From the NCBI GenBank assembly GCA_964059195.1, contig CAXKWD010000002.1, positions 53,718,923 to 53,782,922 of the forward strand: DNA of 64,000 nucleotides, given 5' to 3'. The translations under genes were made by a program, and so were the position numbers. Each line of letters opens with the position of its first letter. Position 1 is the stretch's first letter. The stretch comes from Ectobius pallidus. Lineage: Eukaryota > Arthropoda > Insecta > Blattodea > Ectobiidae. Shown here one piece after another: positions 53,201-64,000 of this stretch. The notes under the pieces are model-generated. The model saw only the letters and a program-made list of their open reading frames with translations. It ran no database searches and had not been told where the DNA came from.

Positions 53201-56200
53201 TAAGAGTCACATAGGAAAAACCACAAAACAATCATGTTGTGTAATCCAAACCAGCGATCTTTTCTTAGGAGCAATCCATCCTCAAAGTGTGCTAAACAGT
53301 AACTGTCCCTACCCTTCCAACATATGATCTGTCCCATCAGTATTTTGTATGCAGGTTTTTTTCTGATATGTAGCCTCCTTCTAAAACTGCTTGTTGTATA
53401 CTTTTAGATTGTTTTCTTAGAATTTTTGTGGTGAAAATAAATGAGTGATGGATGTGATGTGTCTTCTGGTCCTTTCAGAGATCATTTCAATAAAAGGAAT
53501 TTAAGAATTAAAAGATATGAGATTTTATATTTTAGGTTCACAGTTTAAACAAAGTCATTTAGCCATTTTAAAGAAAATTACATAAAAAGTACTTTTTATC
53601 AAATAAAATAAATTACTGTAAGATGAAATAAATGAAGTGTTTTGTATCACATTTTGAGAAGCCTATAAAGTTAAATCCTACATTTAGTTTTTACATGAGT
53701 TTTCATTTTTAAGACATGTATATCCACACAAATGCAGGTATCGTCTCTTTCTTTTTGAACAGAGAATCTCCTATTAATTTTATTGAATACAATTCACTGA
53801 AATAAAACAAGGAGAAAACTAATAAGAAAGACAACAACTGTTACCCCAAAGATATTAAATAATAGTTTAAAGATTTAGGTAAAATCTTTTCTTTACTATA
53901 TGTAACTTAAATAAATACATAACTTCTGATAGTGGCAGGAAAATGTGACTGAGGTCTTAAACATACACTGTACTTCCCATGTTGGGGTCCCTAATGCACT
54001 CCTGTTAAGCCACATGGACTCTGGCTTCTGGTTCACATAACATTGCATCACTCATTCTCAGCTGAACTCAATCTGTCATTTGATCAGCATCAGCATTCAC
54101 TCATGGGCATCTAGTGAACCTCCTGATGAGATCATTGGCCGCAGGGTTTTCGGAGTTCGTCAATGTATTTCTGTTCATATGGATGTGGATTTCCCCTCCC
54201 CCCAAATTTTGAGCTATCTGTGTGCTGAATATACTTTTATAGCTCTGGTTCCAAATTTATTTCCTGTTTCCCAAACATGAGCTGCTACTGTTGATTTTTC
54301 CGGTTCTCCATACTTGAAATGTCTAATGTGTTCCTTAGTCGTAATTTCCAAGTTCATTTTAGTCTTTACTGTATATTTCAAGTTACAGTTAGACATTTCC
54401 ATACTGGTATACTCTGGGTTTTTGTTTGGGTGGAAGGGAATGAATTTTGGCATTATTTTTACATTGAAACTATTTACTGGAAAAAAATGCTCAAATCCAT
54501 TCACCTTGACAAAATTCCACACAAAAGTCCAGAATATACTATTTGAACTGTAATAACTGTAACTTGAAATACATAGAACAGTAAAGTAAGTAAAGAACTG
54601 TGATATTACAACCAAAGAACACATTAGTATAAAGAATGGACAAACGGTAAAATCAGCAATAACAGCCCATGTATGAGAAATAGAACATGAAATTGATTTG
54701 GAACCAGAGCTGAAAACATTTATAAAGGAGACACAAATAGCACATTCACAAAGACAAAAACACACTGATGAACTTTGAAATCCCCATGGATGATGACCTC
54801 ATCAGGAGGTTCATTGGATGCCCACAAGAGGTTGCTGATGCTAACCAACCAGGAGATGGAGTATAGTTGAGAATGAGGGTGAAAACACTCGAAACTTCAG
54901 TCCAAGTTGGTATAAAATTTAAGTGAAGCTTTGTGTATCAAATTCCATCTCATTATTATTTTTTCATAATAACCATCACTATATAAATCTCTGAAAAAAT
55001 GTTAATCCAACCACTTGTTCCATAATCACTTAAAATGAAGTTGTCTGCATGACTCCAGAAAAATTCAAAGACATTTTTGTTCATACATCTTATCCTTGAT
55101 AATATTCATGTAGCATTACCCAATGTTAAAATGAAATAAAATCAGGTAAACTGATATAACAAAGTGCCATAATGCTTTTGTGATAATTGCAATTATGATA
55201 TGCAGAAAATAAGTTTTTTTGTTATTGATTTCCGAGTTAAGCTCCAGATCAATTAATTAAGCAGGGCTTACGGAAGAACAAAGGTCTAGTTTGATAAACA
55301 TATGCAAAGGAATATGTGGGTAGTGTTATTTGTCAAAGCTAACTGTATTGCAGCTTCCAAAACCACATATGAACACTGTAAAACATGTTGTCATGAGAAC
55401 TGATTTTCATTTGATAAATTCTTTCTAATATATTACCATGTAATAGACACTAAATTGGGCATTACTCAAGTATTGGTGGTCAACCGATTTGGTCCAATAA
55501 TAATAAGCTTCTTCCCATGGATGTTATAAATGCGTATACCAAGTTTCATGAAAATCCTATAAAGTGTATTTGAGTTATCGTGCGTACAGACACATTGACA
55601 GATAGACATCTTCCCGTCCCCCACATAATCTCATAAAGTATCATTCTGGCTCTTAATAAACTGATTTTGCTACTTTCACATCAATGTTACAGGGACCTGA
55701 TTCAGTAGTGAATGCACAACTAAGGAGTGAATCAAGACTAGCAGTTCCTGACACATCTATTGTAGTGAATAAGGTTATCTCATCAGCATCAATAAAGCAG
55801 GAGCCTGTGGAAATAGTTTTTCCGGTGTTCACAGAAATAGAAGGTACTAGCAATTACAACAGTGAAGAAGTGTGTACAGATCAAATAATCAAACTAGAGA
55901 CCCAGGAACAGATATTCTCAGAACTAAAGCTTCCCATAGAAAAGGATAAATTTCAAGAAAGAGACAATGAGTGTGAGCTAGTTCCAGAAAGAGACAATGA
56001 GTGTGAGCTAGTTCCAGAAAGAGACAATGAGTGTGAGCTATTTCCAGAAAGAGACAATGAGTATGAGCTAGTTCCAGAAAGAGACAATGAGTGTGAGCTA
56101 GTTCCAGAAAGAGACAATGAGTGTGAGCTACTTTATGAGGAGGTCAGGCCTCCATCTATTGATACGAAAAAACAACATACAAAGGCAAACAAGAATCCTA

Positions 56201-59200
56201 AACTTCAATGTCCTGCATGTAAATGTCTGTTCACAGACAAAATAACATATAATGAGCATTTGCAGATTTGCAGGAGACTTATCAGTGAGGGAGAATCACA
56301 ACAATGTAAATGCACAACATGCAAAAGAGTTTTTAAGACACAAAAAACTCTCCGTCTCCATCAACGATTGCACAAGTAAGTTTTGACTTTTAGATCAGAG
56401 TGTAATATGCATTAGTATGTGTAATGGTAGTTTGGAGACTTGCCGATTGCTGTTTTGGAATTCAACCAGAAATTCCAAAAATTATGGAGGAATCATGAAC
56501 ATTTTCACATAGGGAACTTGTGTTCAGTTTATTGAGCCTACATATGAGGGGGTTAAAGCCAAAGTGGTGTAAGTCTTTTTTTTTTTATTAAATTTTTAAC
56601 CTAAGTATTGCAAAGCAAGGTTGAGGTATAGATCTGTTAAAAGAAAGATTGGTGTAAGTCCTAGTTGTGCTCATATACTTACAAATTGCAGCAGAAGTTT
56701 CACTGGTGAATGAAACAGCCGCTTTGTTAACAGCCATAGTGGTGTAAGTCATTGACTTACACCACTATTCCTGTAAGTGTGTGTGAAGTGTGAGTTGCTA
56801 CATCCACAGTTTTGTAAACTTTGCACTGTGTCTTATGAAACTGCTTCAAAGCAGTGATAACATTGACATTATTGACCATAAATTTATGGTAAGTGGGCAT
56901 TAATACCTCCCTAATGATTCCGATTTTGGATCCATAGAATCCTATGCAAGAGGTAAGACCGTCATTGTTCCAGCTGACTGGCGATCAATAATCGCAAAGT
57001 AAAAAAGAAGAAAGCTTTTTTCTGTAGCAGAATGTCAGTTCAAGCCTTCAAGTCTACAAAGAATCTTGAACAAGCTATTACAAAGAGAGAAAAAAATTTC
57101 ACGAACGAATCAGTGTCAATAAAAAATACAAAACACTACTTGATTTATTTTCAGTGATAATCATAATGAAATAATGACACCTTCTGGCAATGTACAACAC
57201 GAAAAAAAGTGTCAACAATTTCTTGTGTAATTTATTATAATGAATCTAACAAAACCTTCTGTTTCTCAGAATGCATAAAATATGACTTACACCTCTTTGG
57301 CTTTAACCCCCTCATATTTAGATGTTGTATGTTCATGAATTAGACTAAACAAACTCTTTCGTTTTTGCTAGTTATTACCATAGATTACTTTAATGTCATG
57401 ACTTAACTTATACAGTGAGAACCAACCAGTCTGACCACAGCCCGCATCTCACTGGCAGAAGTCTGCATTTTTCCAGCCAGCTAAACAGTCGGCACAGAGC
57501 AATAGTGATTGTAAATATCGTGGTTCTTGTGTTTGTAATGGTGGAATTTTTCACTGAACAACGCATTTTCATTTTAGAAATTCATCTTCTAATAAAGAAA
57601 AGAAATCATATGAAAGGTGCAATCACAAATTTAAAAGAAATCCTGAAAGTAATGCGCTTTCAAATTTGTGTGCTATAAGACTGTTTTTTAAAAGTTGCTA
57701 AATAACAGAGTTCTTAACGATATTCTTGCAAGAACTGAAGCAAGTCATTCCTGCGAGAATTTAAATCAGGAAGTTTGGATTTTTCAAACGTCAGTATTAA
57801 GAGGACTTAAAAGTTTGAGGTTCCATCCATACAAGGTCTAAGAGAATGAATGGTGGTTTTGTAGGGTTTCTGTGAAGTATGTATTATGGTGTAATGAATT
57901 GAAAAGTGCTTTTAATTAATTCAGTAATTTGAACAGTTTCTAAATAATGTTAGTAAATTTCAATATGACCACCACTAACATCATGACAGACGTCAAAGTG
58001 AAATTCAGTTTCAGCCCACATTCTGGTGTAACGTTTGCAATTGCTTGTCTGATTCTCTGTTTTAGGTGATCAAGGTTCTCAATTTTTTCACTGTAGATAT
58101 AGTTTCGACCGCCAGCATGGTCTTGTGGTTAGCATCCTTGACTACGGATCTGCCGGCCCGGGTTCGATCCCCGGTATCTCCTCGGATTTTTCTGAGGTAG
58201 GGAGGTCTGGTAGGGGTGCACTCAGCCTCGTGATTCAAAGTGAGGAACTACTTGATAGAGAAGTAGCGGCTCCGGTCATGGAAACCACCATTAACGGCTG
58301 TGGGTGTCGGCATGCTGACCACATGCCCCCCAATCCTGCCATCTACCTATAGGTAGATGATGCAGCGGTCGGATGGTAGGCCTTGTCCCTTCGGGGATGT
58401 CGCACCACGGAGTTTAGTTTAGTTTAGATATAGTTTCAATCTCTTTTGCATGACACCATGCACTGTTGACTTAGGAAGACATAACTGTAGACTTACAGCA
58501 TGAAATGACTTCTGAGCTTTCTGAATGACTCTCCGATTCTTTTGACATCTCCTTTTGATGTTCTGCTTCTTCCTGTTGTTGTCAGTTTTGCTTACTACCA
58601 GTCTCAATTGTTTGTGCCACAGCCGATATTATTATGTGGAGGACCTTTGTTGTACTCATGTCTGAACTGCCATTGCATCATGAGATTTATGTTCTGCCAA
58701 TGACAAGATACATGCATCTTTTTCTTATATAGTAAATAATTCAAATAAGACAACACATAGAAAACAAAGAGTGTGTAAGCAGATTGTGATTTCTGTAATA
58801 ACACGCAACAGTGTTTATGGGCTACATAACATTGCTGAAGCACGTGTCGGAAAATTTAGCAAAAGTGACATTTTATAACAGAGAGAGAGCAAAAAACACA
58901 AAGAGTTGCTAAAGTAATTAAAAGCACTTTTCAGTGTATTACAAAAAAAATACACTTCACAGGAACCCTATGTAACTCCTGTACATCGTCAGATATGTAG
59001 AGATAAGAGGAGGTACCATTTTGAACATCCACTAAGGGAACACAATAGATGTCAGAAAACCCTATCTCTACAGTGTTAGATTGTCTTATATATAAGGAAT
59101 ATTTTCTCAGAAACATGTATTCAATGGAGCTGTTTTTTCACAGTTATTTTATAGAAATATATATAACATTCTAGTAGAATTTTAGAAGTCTCTTTTTTTA

Positions 59201-60249
59201 ATTTTTAGTGCAGATATAATGTTTTGTATTTAATTTCCTCCTCCCCTGTGGATGTTATGGAGGAGTCTCCATGTGAAATCCCTAAGGAATGGATTAACAT
59301 GCACTCGCTGAGTACTATGTTTATGTTTAATCTGGTGCATGTGCCTTCTGCAAGCGACTCGAGATATAATTGTATGCTACATACGGACAATGAGAGAACC
59401 TACACCTCACAGCAGGCAGTGGGGTACGACCAGTTACCTGAGGGAAAGCCCGGAGATTCGGGTTGAAACGTCATGAAGTTTAAAACGTGATTCACTGAAG
59501 GTAATTTGATATGATTTAACCTTATACCACTGTTTAGTGAAAATCAGGACCAACCATATCAAGTTTTCTTTTTTCTTAAAATTTTTAATAATGGTATGAG
59601 ATAAAAAAACTGATTAAGCTGAGATATTACAAAATGCTCTTATCACAATGTGTACTTTAATGCAGACATGAAACCCTACAAATTTGAACATTTTAACTAC
59701 AATAGTTTAGTAGTTCCTGGTAGGCAATTTAACACTATAGAGATATGGTTTTCTGATGCCTACTGAGTTCCCAATGAGTGAAATACTGAAATTCATTTTT
59801 CATTTGGATACTCGCATATTTGAATCTTCAGTGAGAGCTAAAAGTTGTTGTCCTATGCCTGGTGACAGCCACATGCTATGGGCAATAGAACTCCAGTGGC
59901 TTCATCCTTGGTTCACACTGTTTTTTCCCCCCATTCCATGTTACCAGGCCCCATTTTTAATGATAAAATAATTACTATGGTTATTGTTTGCAGGATATTG
60001 GACATGAAATCTTACTGTCTAATCTGTAAAATACAGTTAAAAAACAAAGGAGAACTTATATGCCATCAGGCACAATATCATCGAGCAGAAGTGAACAAGA
60101 ATTTGCAGAAAACATTAATGTATGAAAACGTTACGTGTGAAACGTGTGGTCTGAAGTTTGAGCACAAGGGGGTATACCTTCTGCATAATGAGTTTTACCA
60201 TAAAAACCATAATAATTCAAAGCGTAATGCTAAAAACAGAAAAAGTTAA
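47096..60249 (+). CDS. ZAD-domain C2H2 zinc-finger protein, 4 exons, 401 aa
   Basis: A likely nuclear DNA-binding protein of the insect ZAD family. Exons 47096-47239, 51780-51902, 55693-56375 and 59994-60249 join in frame with GT-AG sites. Residues 1-89 form the ZAD: CRLC from exon 1 pairs with CHQC from exon 2, with IFEGYNENVDKMLPSKI between. The middle (about 90-255) is acidic, without fingers, and carries six near-copies of ERDNECELVP. The end has four finger-like units: CPAC with HLQIC (C2HC), CTTC with HQRLH (interrupted by intron 3), CLIC with HQAQYH and CETC with HNEFYH. Stop TAA at 60247. An in-frame ATG at 47039 would add 19 residues; I chose 47096 because the domain starts right after it. 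The target is unknown. Confidence 0.9.
47240..47574. other. ZAD gene intron 1 start: pyrimidine-rich, nothing coding
   Basis: Intron sequence with a C/T-rich tract at about 47470-47530. It may be the 3' body of the minus-strand SINE that follows. Confidence 0.4.
47575..47645 (-). mobile_element. tRNA-like SINE head (family D)
   Basis: The minus strand reads CTCAATGGCGTAGTGGTTAA (box A) and GTTCGAATCCTGCGAGG (box B) with a C/T-rich body beyond. The anticodon arm is poor, so I call it a SINE head rather than a tRNA gene. Confidence 0.5.
48464..48660 (-). pseudogene. Mariner-like transposase C-terminal fragment with terminus
   Basis: The minus strand encodes VWHETEYRLDTARATNGAHI and a stop, the typical end of an insect mariner-like transposase. 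The element terminus CAGGGTGTCCGGGAAAGACC follows next to a TA at about 48464. The rest is lost. Confidence 0.65.
49488..49730 (-). pseudogene. DDE transposase fragment
   Basis: RPIFYLDETWVNQNHSRRDI contains the DETW catalytic-core motif common in insect Tc1/mariner-like transposases. The frame then degenerates, and no termini were found. Confidence 0.6.
50300..50585 (+). pseudogene. Frame-shifted non-LTR reverse-transcriptase fragment
   Basis: The plus strand, over shifting frames, gives KIAKVIPIFKK, then HKQHGFVTNKSTVTALSDIV, then a LTKAF end: the RT palm start of a CR1/Jockey-type element. Heavily decayed. Confidence 0.65.
50676..50932. mobile_element. MITE, 257 bp, long inverted termini
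   Basis: The left end AACTTAATGATTTATTTCG... and right end ...TAAATAAATCATTAAGTT are inverted over about 48 bp (inner match GCTTTCTTCACTGAGACTCA). No coding. The duplication is unclear. Confidence 0.75.
51780..51902 (+). CDS. ZAD zinc-finger gene exon 2
   Basis: Forty-one codons, phase 0 at both ends. VCKEDPFPMWICHQCHSKIE supplies the second cysteine pair of the ZAD. Acceptor GTTGCAG, donor GTCTGG (a weak donor). Confidence 0.88.
51903..54045. other. ZAD gene intron 2, left part: nothing recognised
   Basis: No clear exon, TIR pair or retroelement coding seen. Confidence 0.35.
54046..54905. mobile_element. Palindromic Penelope-related element, copy 3
   Basis: Left arm (about 54048-54175; CATCAGCATTCACTCATGGG, GAACCTCCTGATGAGATCAT) and right arm (about 54772-54905; ATGACCTCATCAGGAGGTTC) are inverted. 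The right arm carries GGAGTATAGTTGAGAATGAG, as in copies 1 and 2. A minus-strand GIY-YIG fragment lies between. Confidence 0.7.
54226..54400 (-). pseudogene. GIY-YIG endonuclease fragment, second copy
   Basis: LEITTKEHIRHFKYGEPEKS and TVAAHVWETGNKF align with the fragment at 15410-15553 (LEVRTKEHIRHIKY, SAVAAHFWGDGHE), so both derive from one Penelope-like parent. Confidence 0.7.
55481..55661 (+). repeat. Dispersed repeat, copy 2 (also at 9027-9206)
   Basis: Shares CCAAGTTTCATGAAAATCC, GAGTTATCGTGCGTACAGAC and a CTCTTAATAAA-type end with copy 1. It ends about 30 bp before the exon 3 acceptor. Confidence 0.65.
55693..56375 (+). CDS. ZAD zinc-finger gene exon 3 (repeats and two fingers)
   Basis: 227 codons plus two bases. 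Acceptor TGTTACAG, donor AA|GTAAGT. If not spliced, the frame would stop at once (TAA at 56377). Encodes an acidic linker, the decapeptide repeats, CPACKCLF and CTTCKRVF. Confidence 0.9.
55957..56131 (+). repeat. Coding minisatellite, 30-bp unit, about 5.8 copies
   Basis: Unit GAAAGAGACAATGAGTGTGA plus GCTAGTTCCA, in phase with the reading frame, encodes ERDNECELVP. Copies differ at only a few bases. Confidence 0.95.
56545..57314. mobile_element. 770-bp element with about 33-bp inverted termini
   Basis: Left end TGAGGGGGTTAAAGCCAAAG..., right end ...CTTTGGCTTTAACCCCCTCA, with one mismatch over about 33 bp, flanked by TA. The inside has a second palindrome (GTGTAAGTCATTGACTTACA at 56743-56762) and a decayed frame with YLPNDSDFGSIESYARGKT and VPADWRS. 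Family not identified with certainty. Confidence 0.85.
57864..58968 (-). mobile_element. Mariner-like relic, split by a SINE
   Basis: Inverted ends GGGTTTCTGTGAAGTATGTA and TACACTTCACAGGAACCC, with further matching to GAAAAGTGCTTTTAAT, flanked by TA. The minus strand keeps an N-terminal HTH (VIQKAQKSFHAVSLQLCLPK, VHGVMQKRLKL) and a C-terminal piece (ENLDHLKQRIRQAIANVTPE), but the catalytic core is deleted. Confidence 0.8.
58107..58424 (+). mobile_element. Intact tRNA-derived SINE (family A), 318 bp
   Basis: The tRNA-like head has GGTCTTGTGGTTAGCATCC and box B GGGTTCGATCCCC. The body has GGGAGGTCTGG and GGCATGCTGACCACATGCCC, with a (TTTAG)n tail. A 13-bp duplication TAGATATAGTTTC lies at 58094-58106 and 58425-58437. 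It is the best copy of the family in this window. Confidence 0.9.
59994..60249 (+). CDS. ZAD zinc-finger gene exon 4 (last two fingers, stop)
   Basis: Acceptor TTTGCAG. Completes the Lys codon and encodes SYCLICKIQLKNKGELICHQ and CETCGLKFEHKGVYLLHNEF, ending in a basic tail and TAA. Confidence 0.9.
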
Positions 60250-61748
60250 CTAAAACCAAAAAATGAAAGACATAAATTACCAAGTGAAGAAAATATTTGA
60301 ACTTATCAGTGGTTAAACGTCAAGATATGGTCGACTGGTAATGCACAAATCCTTGCCAGTTATCGCAGGATATTGAGGAAACAATTGTTCTACAGGAACA
60401 GGCCAACATTCTCTTTTCTTTCTTTATCTTTATAATAATGTTTACCTTTAACATTTACCATGTTAGTTGCACTGCAAAAACATTTCAATTCAGCATTCTC
60501 AGCTAAATTAAAAGGTCCAAACAGAAATCTTATTGCTTAAACTGAAAGTGAGGAATTATGAGGGAATACCTTACCTCACACACAACAGAATCTGTTTCAT
60601 CAGACATGAATGTTGAACACAGTGCTCAGTCAAAAAATCCATTGTTACAGTCACTGTTCCATTCAACCTAGAAAAATTGAGATATTGGTGAGATCAAGGG
60701 GAAGGAAGGGACAATGGGATATTCAGGAGCATTGAAATTTACCTGATACTGAGGAAAACTGATAGGAAATAAAAATTTACTAGCTTTACACCCATTGCCC
60801 TTGATAAACGGATGCAATATGTTTTCTGTCTGCTTAATTCCAGTTTCAATTAAACGTCTGTAGTTCATCCAGTGTTTTGTTTTGAGATTACTTTTTTATT
60901 TTATGATTATGTCACTTATTTGTTTAGGTTTGGAGGCATTTTAACACAAAACCCTTTTTTCAAGATTACTTATTGAAAATTATAAGCTGATGGTTTTTCT
61001 TTTCTCTTTATTTGTTTCAGAATAGTTTAGTATTATCTGATGTATGGATAGTGTTCAGCTATTAATCTTTCCAATGCTACTGATGTATAAATGCATCACC
61101 TCAAAACCTGTATAAAAGCAGGGCTGGTAAAACAGAGAGCTGGTAATGCTTTACATAAAATGTGAAGATTTTATCAAAGTGATATGTTTGCCATTCACTG
61201 ATAAACAGCTGTTCCACTGAAATTGTCATAGTCAATTTCAAACTCATAGTCCAATGACTACCATATTTCCAATGTAAAAATGAAGCTCTGAAAGGGTTAA
61301 CTTATCTAAGTATAAGGGTGGCAACATTTAAACACCTATCTCCCTTTTTTTTGTTGATATAACCGCTAGAAGTGTGTTACCTGTGATAAGAATTTACTGT
61401 GGTACGTCCAGTTAGGTGTAATGGAAATAAAATTGAACTTTGCAGAGCTATGTTATCGATTATGTGGACATTGATGATAGGTCATCTCAGACTGTTGCGG
61501 CTTTTGGAACATTTTCATAGAATATTTAGTTACTGTTTATCATTGAAATTCTGTTAATCAAAGTAAAATTAAAACATAAAGAAGAAATTAATTGGTATAA
61601 TTCTGAATCGAATGCTAACACAAAATACATTATTGAGAGTAGTGTTTGAGGAATTTTTTGTATTTGTATTACAGTTTATAAAATAATATACTGGGACACA
61701 TGACTGCATTCAGTAGGCCTGCCATGAGCTTCTGGGCACTGTGTAGTA
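60250..61748. other. 3' flank of the zinc-finger gene: nothing recognised
   Basis: Probably includes the 3' UTR. AATAAA at about 61424 is one possible but unproven polyadenylation signal. No other coding is seen. Confidence 0.35.
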
Positions 61749-62309
61749 CAGTGAAACCTCTGGATAACGATATTTGTGGGACTTAACATCATGGATCATG
61801 GCATGCTTTGAGCCTAGCCATGTGTCAGAAATTTCAAATTCGTATTTGGTGGGAAGAGAGCAAATTCAACAGATAGCTAAGGCAAAACTAAAACAATTGC
61901 TCCTTATATGGTGTTGCACATTATGTTTGTATTGAAGTAACAACCTAACTCACAGTATGGTTTTGCACACACAAAGGGATGATTTTAGCCTCAGTGATCC
62001 TATTTCCCACTCATTAACCCTTCTTTTTTGGAAATTCTAAGAAATGTAACAGATATCAGGTATCCAGAAAACAATATTAGGGAAGGATACTGATCTGATA
62101 CCAGCTACCATCCACAGGGCTGAGATACTGGTTTGCAGTAGCAATTCAACCTGCAAATATTGTTATAAAAGGGTGTATCTAGAATAGCTTCATCATTATA
62201 GTAAGTTGCATTTAACATTAAGATAGGAAATTCACCGGGACCAAAAAAAAAATATTGCTATATGTGGGTTTATTGTTATATTGATCTTCATTACACAGAG
62301 GTTTGACTG
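61749..62309. mobile_element. Pogo/Tigger-like MITE, 561 bp
   Basis: Ends CAGTGAAACCTCTGGATAAC and TTACACAGAGGTTTGACTG are inverted. TA lies at 61747-61748 and 62310-62311. No coding. Confidence 0.8.
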
Positions 62310-62997
62310 TATCGGTAAGAAAGTCAGAAGGTGTTAGCGGGAATACCATAATCATAAACAAGGTTTTGTGTAACAATTAGTTGAAAATTGTGGCACAGAT
62401 TGTACATCACTACAGTTGTCACAATCATAAAATGAGGGTAGTATATTTACCAGATGCTGCATTGAGGGTGGAGGGTGTAATAGTTATTTTGTGATGTAAG
62501 ACTATTATATAGAACAGGCAAGCATGAAAATAAAACTAGCACTAGCAAATTTTGTTATTCATGCGAGCCTGTTAAGTTCACATCAGTCGAACATTGTATG
62601 ACATTTTATGCTATTTAGCAACATAAATTTTAAAAGGAAAATAATTTCAGTTTGCTTGTGCTTAGAATAGTAACAAAATACTTTTTGGTAATTTCGTATG
62701 TAGCGGGATTCAGGCTCTTTTGGTTGGAAACATTGGAATAAATGACATAAGAAGACAACATAGCTACTCCATTTGCTGAGGACAGAAATTTATTTATAAT
62801 ATCTCTTCAAGTTACACTGTTACAGAATAAACAATTAATAAAGAACTAATCTGGAATAATCCTTTGATTTGTTATGGAATGGCAGACTTTAAATGAAATG
62901 AGGAGAAATGTAGGTTGTAAGTAATGTTTTGAGCAATACTATTAACATTATATTTTATTAGCTTGGACCAAATTTTTATTGTCGAAATGGTTATTTA

Positions 62998-64000
62998 CTA
63001 GGATGTGCCCGGGGCTTCGCCCACGATAATTAATTGAAAAATTAAAAATTAATAGTGTAATAATTATTAAAGCATTATATTTATTAACACTTGCACGCGA
63101 ATCATTCTTAAACTAAACCATTAATAATTAATGAAACAGCTAAAATTCCGGCTTTAGAGTACATTCCACGATTAGAAATTGCCATCTGGGAAAACGATCT
63201 CAGATTCGATTATGCAATTCCAAAGATAACTGTGAACTAAACTGTATAGGCTAATTCTCGTGCGTAATTCTCGAGATGGTGGTGGATAATACGTATCGTT
63301 TCTCAACTATTTGTTGACAGATGAATGAGATGTGAATTTTATTTGATAAATTCAGTGTAATTTTCAGAAATTATATAGTTTTTCAAGAGGAGTGATTGAT
63401 TTGGATTTTTACTGTCCGCGATACTTCGAGGATTAAACTATCAATATTATTAAACCTGATGCCCGTGGTTCCACCCGCCATTATTAATTGACTCCAGGAT
63501 TTTAAAGAAATTTACACTGGCAGTGTATTAAAAATGTTTGTGGCTCAGAGCTATGAAAATTCTAAGTAAAAATAAAATTAGAATATTTGTTCATTGTGTT
63601 CATTTCACTTAGAAACGGTTTTACTAATTTTGTAGTCGTCATGAAAGTTTACACTGCGAGAGACGAACATCGCCGAGTATACCCGATGTCTCACGAAGCG
63701 AGCGAGCAAGCACGCTATTTAGGGCCGTTGAATTGTATAAGAGTGGATGTTATTTTGAATACTGTAAATGAATAAAAGGTACACAATAATAATAGTAGTA
63801 TGAACAATAGTATTTGTAGTGGTTAAAATGAAGGTAATCTATAATTATTAACTTGTATGAAAGGGAAGTGAATGACAGTGACATCTGGTAATATCCTGTG
63901 TCATCATCATCAGGTTCTAAAGGCAATGCCTTGTTGTAGTAGCCATGTCTTCCTCTTCATTGGTTCTCTTTAAATTTTATATCCTGTGTAATCTCTAATA
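62998..64000 (-). mobile_element. Helitron-like 3' end, remainder uncertain
   Basis: On the minus strand a GC-rich hairpin GTGGGCGAAGCCCCGGGCAC is followed by ATCCTAG then T, as at Helitron 3' ends. A second similar GC island (GATGCCCGTGGTTCCACCCG) lies at 63459-63478. The 5' end is not identified and may lie outside the window. Confidence 0.4.

Noticed and set aside
55957..56131. CRISPR-like array
   Set aside because: The repeats are directly abutting 30-bp coding units without spacers, in a eukaryotic exon.
58115..58185. Genuine tRNA gene
   Set aside because: Box A and box B are present, but the cloverleaf is incomplete and the sequence continues into a repeated SINE body with target duplications.
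59224..59480. 80-codon frame ending in EGKPGDSG as a gene
   Set aside because: It has no exon context and looks like repeat-derived sequence similar in feel to the palindromic elements, but I found no inverted partner.

Overview
This is a stretch of an animal nuclear genome, almost certainly an insect. The evidence is long GT-AG introns, an insect-type ZAD zinc-finger gene, and a dense mix of non-LTR, LTR, Penelope-like, hAT, Tc1/mariner, Helitron and tRNA-SINE repeats. The repeat style and intron size suggest a large-genome hemimetabolous insect such as a cockroach or termite, but that placement is inference.

Two host genes are present, arranged head to head about 540 bp apart near 46.5-47.1 kb. 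The first, on the minus strand, is mitochondrial isoleucyl-tRNA synthetase (IARS2). I rebuilt 15 exons from 46552 down to 4753. All 14 splice junctions are GT-AG and keep frame, giving about 840 codons: transit peptide, HMGH motif, CP1 editing domain, KMSKS motif and the start of the anticodon-binding domain. The C-terminal exons lie beyond the left edge or were not recognised. The second, on the plus strand, is a complete four-exon ZAD/C2H2 zinc-finger gene (47096-60249, 401 codons) whose central exon carries a 30-bp coding tandem repeat.

Almost everything else is intronic transposon. From left to right: a 5'-truncated CR1/L2/Jockey-like retrotransposon (0.6-3.6 kb) and an RT fragment (3.9-4.4 kb); a GIY-YIG/Penelope-derived family of palindromes (13.3, 15.2 and 54.0 kb); a full-length Ty3/gypsy element (15745-26838) with two 3,027-bp LTRs, inserted inside one of those palindromes in IARS2 intron 8; a MITE ending 16 nt from an exon acceptor (28.0 kb); a Helitron (29.4 kb); a near-perfect 67-bp-arm hairpin (31.8 kb); a hAT element inside a SINE (36.3 kb); another hAT element (38.7 kb) and a Tc1/mariner element (40.0 kb); an RTE-like element interrupted by at least four other elements (41.4-45.8 kb); and, in the zinc-finger gene introns, mariner relics, a 770-bp element with long inverted repeats and a mariner relic split by a SINE. 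There is no CRISPR array, operon or prokaryotic feature. The best candidates for something undescribed are the palindromic GIY-YIG family and the SAP-Gag, 3-kb-LTR gypsy element.
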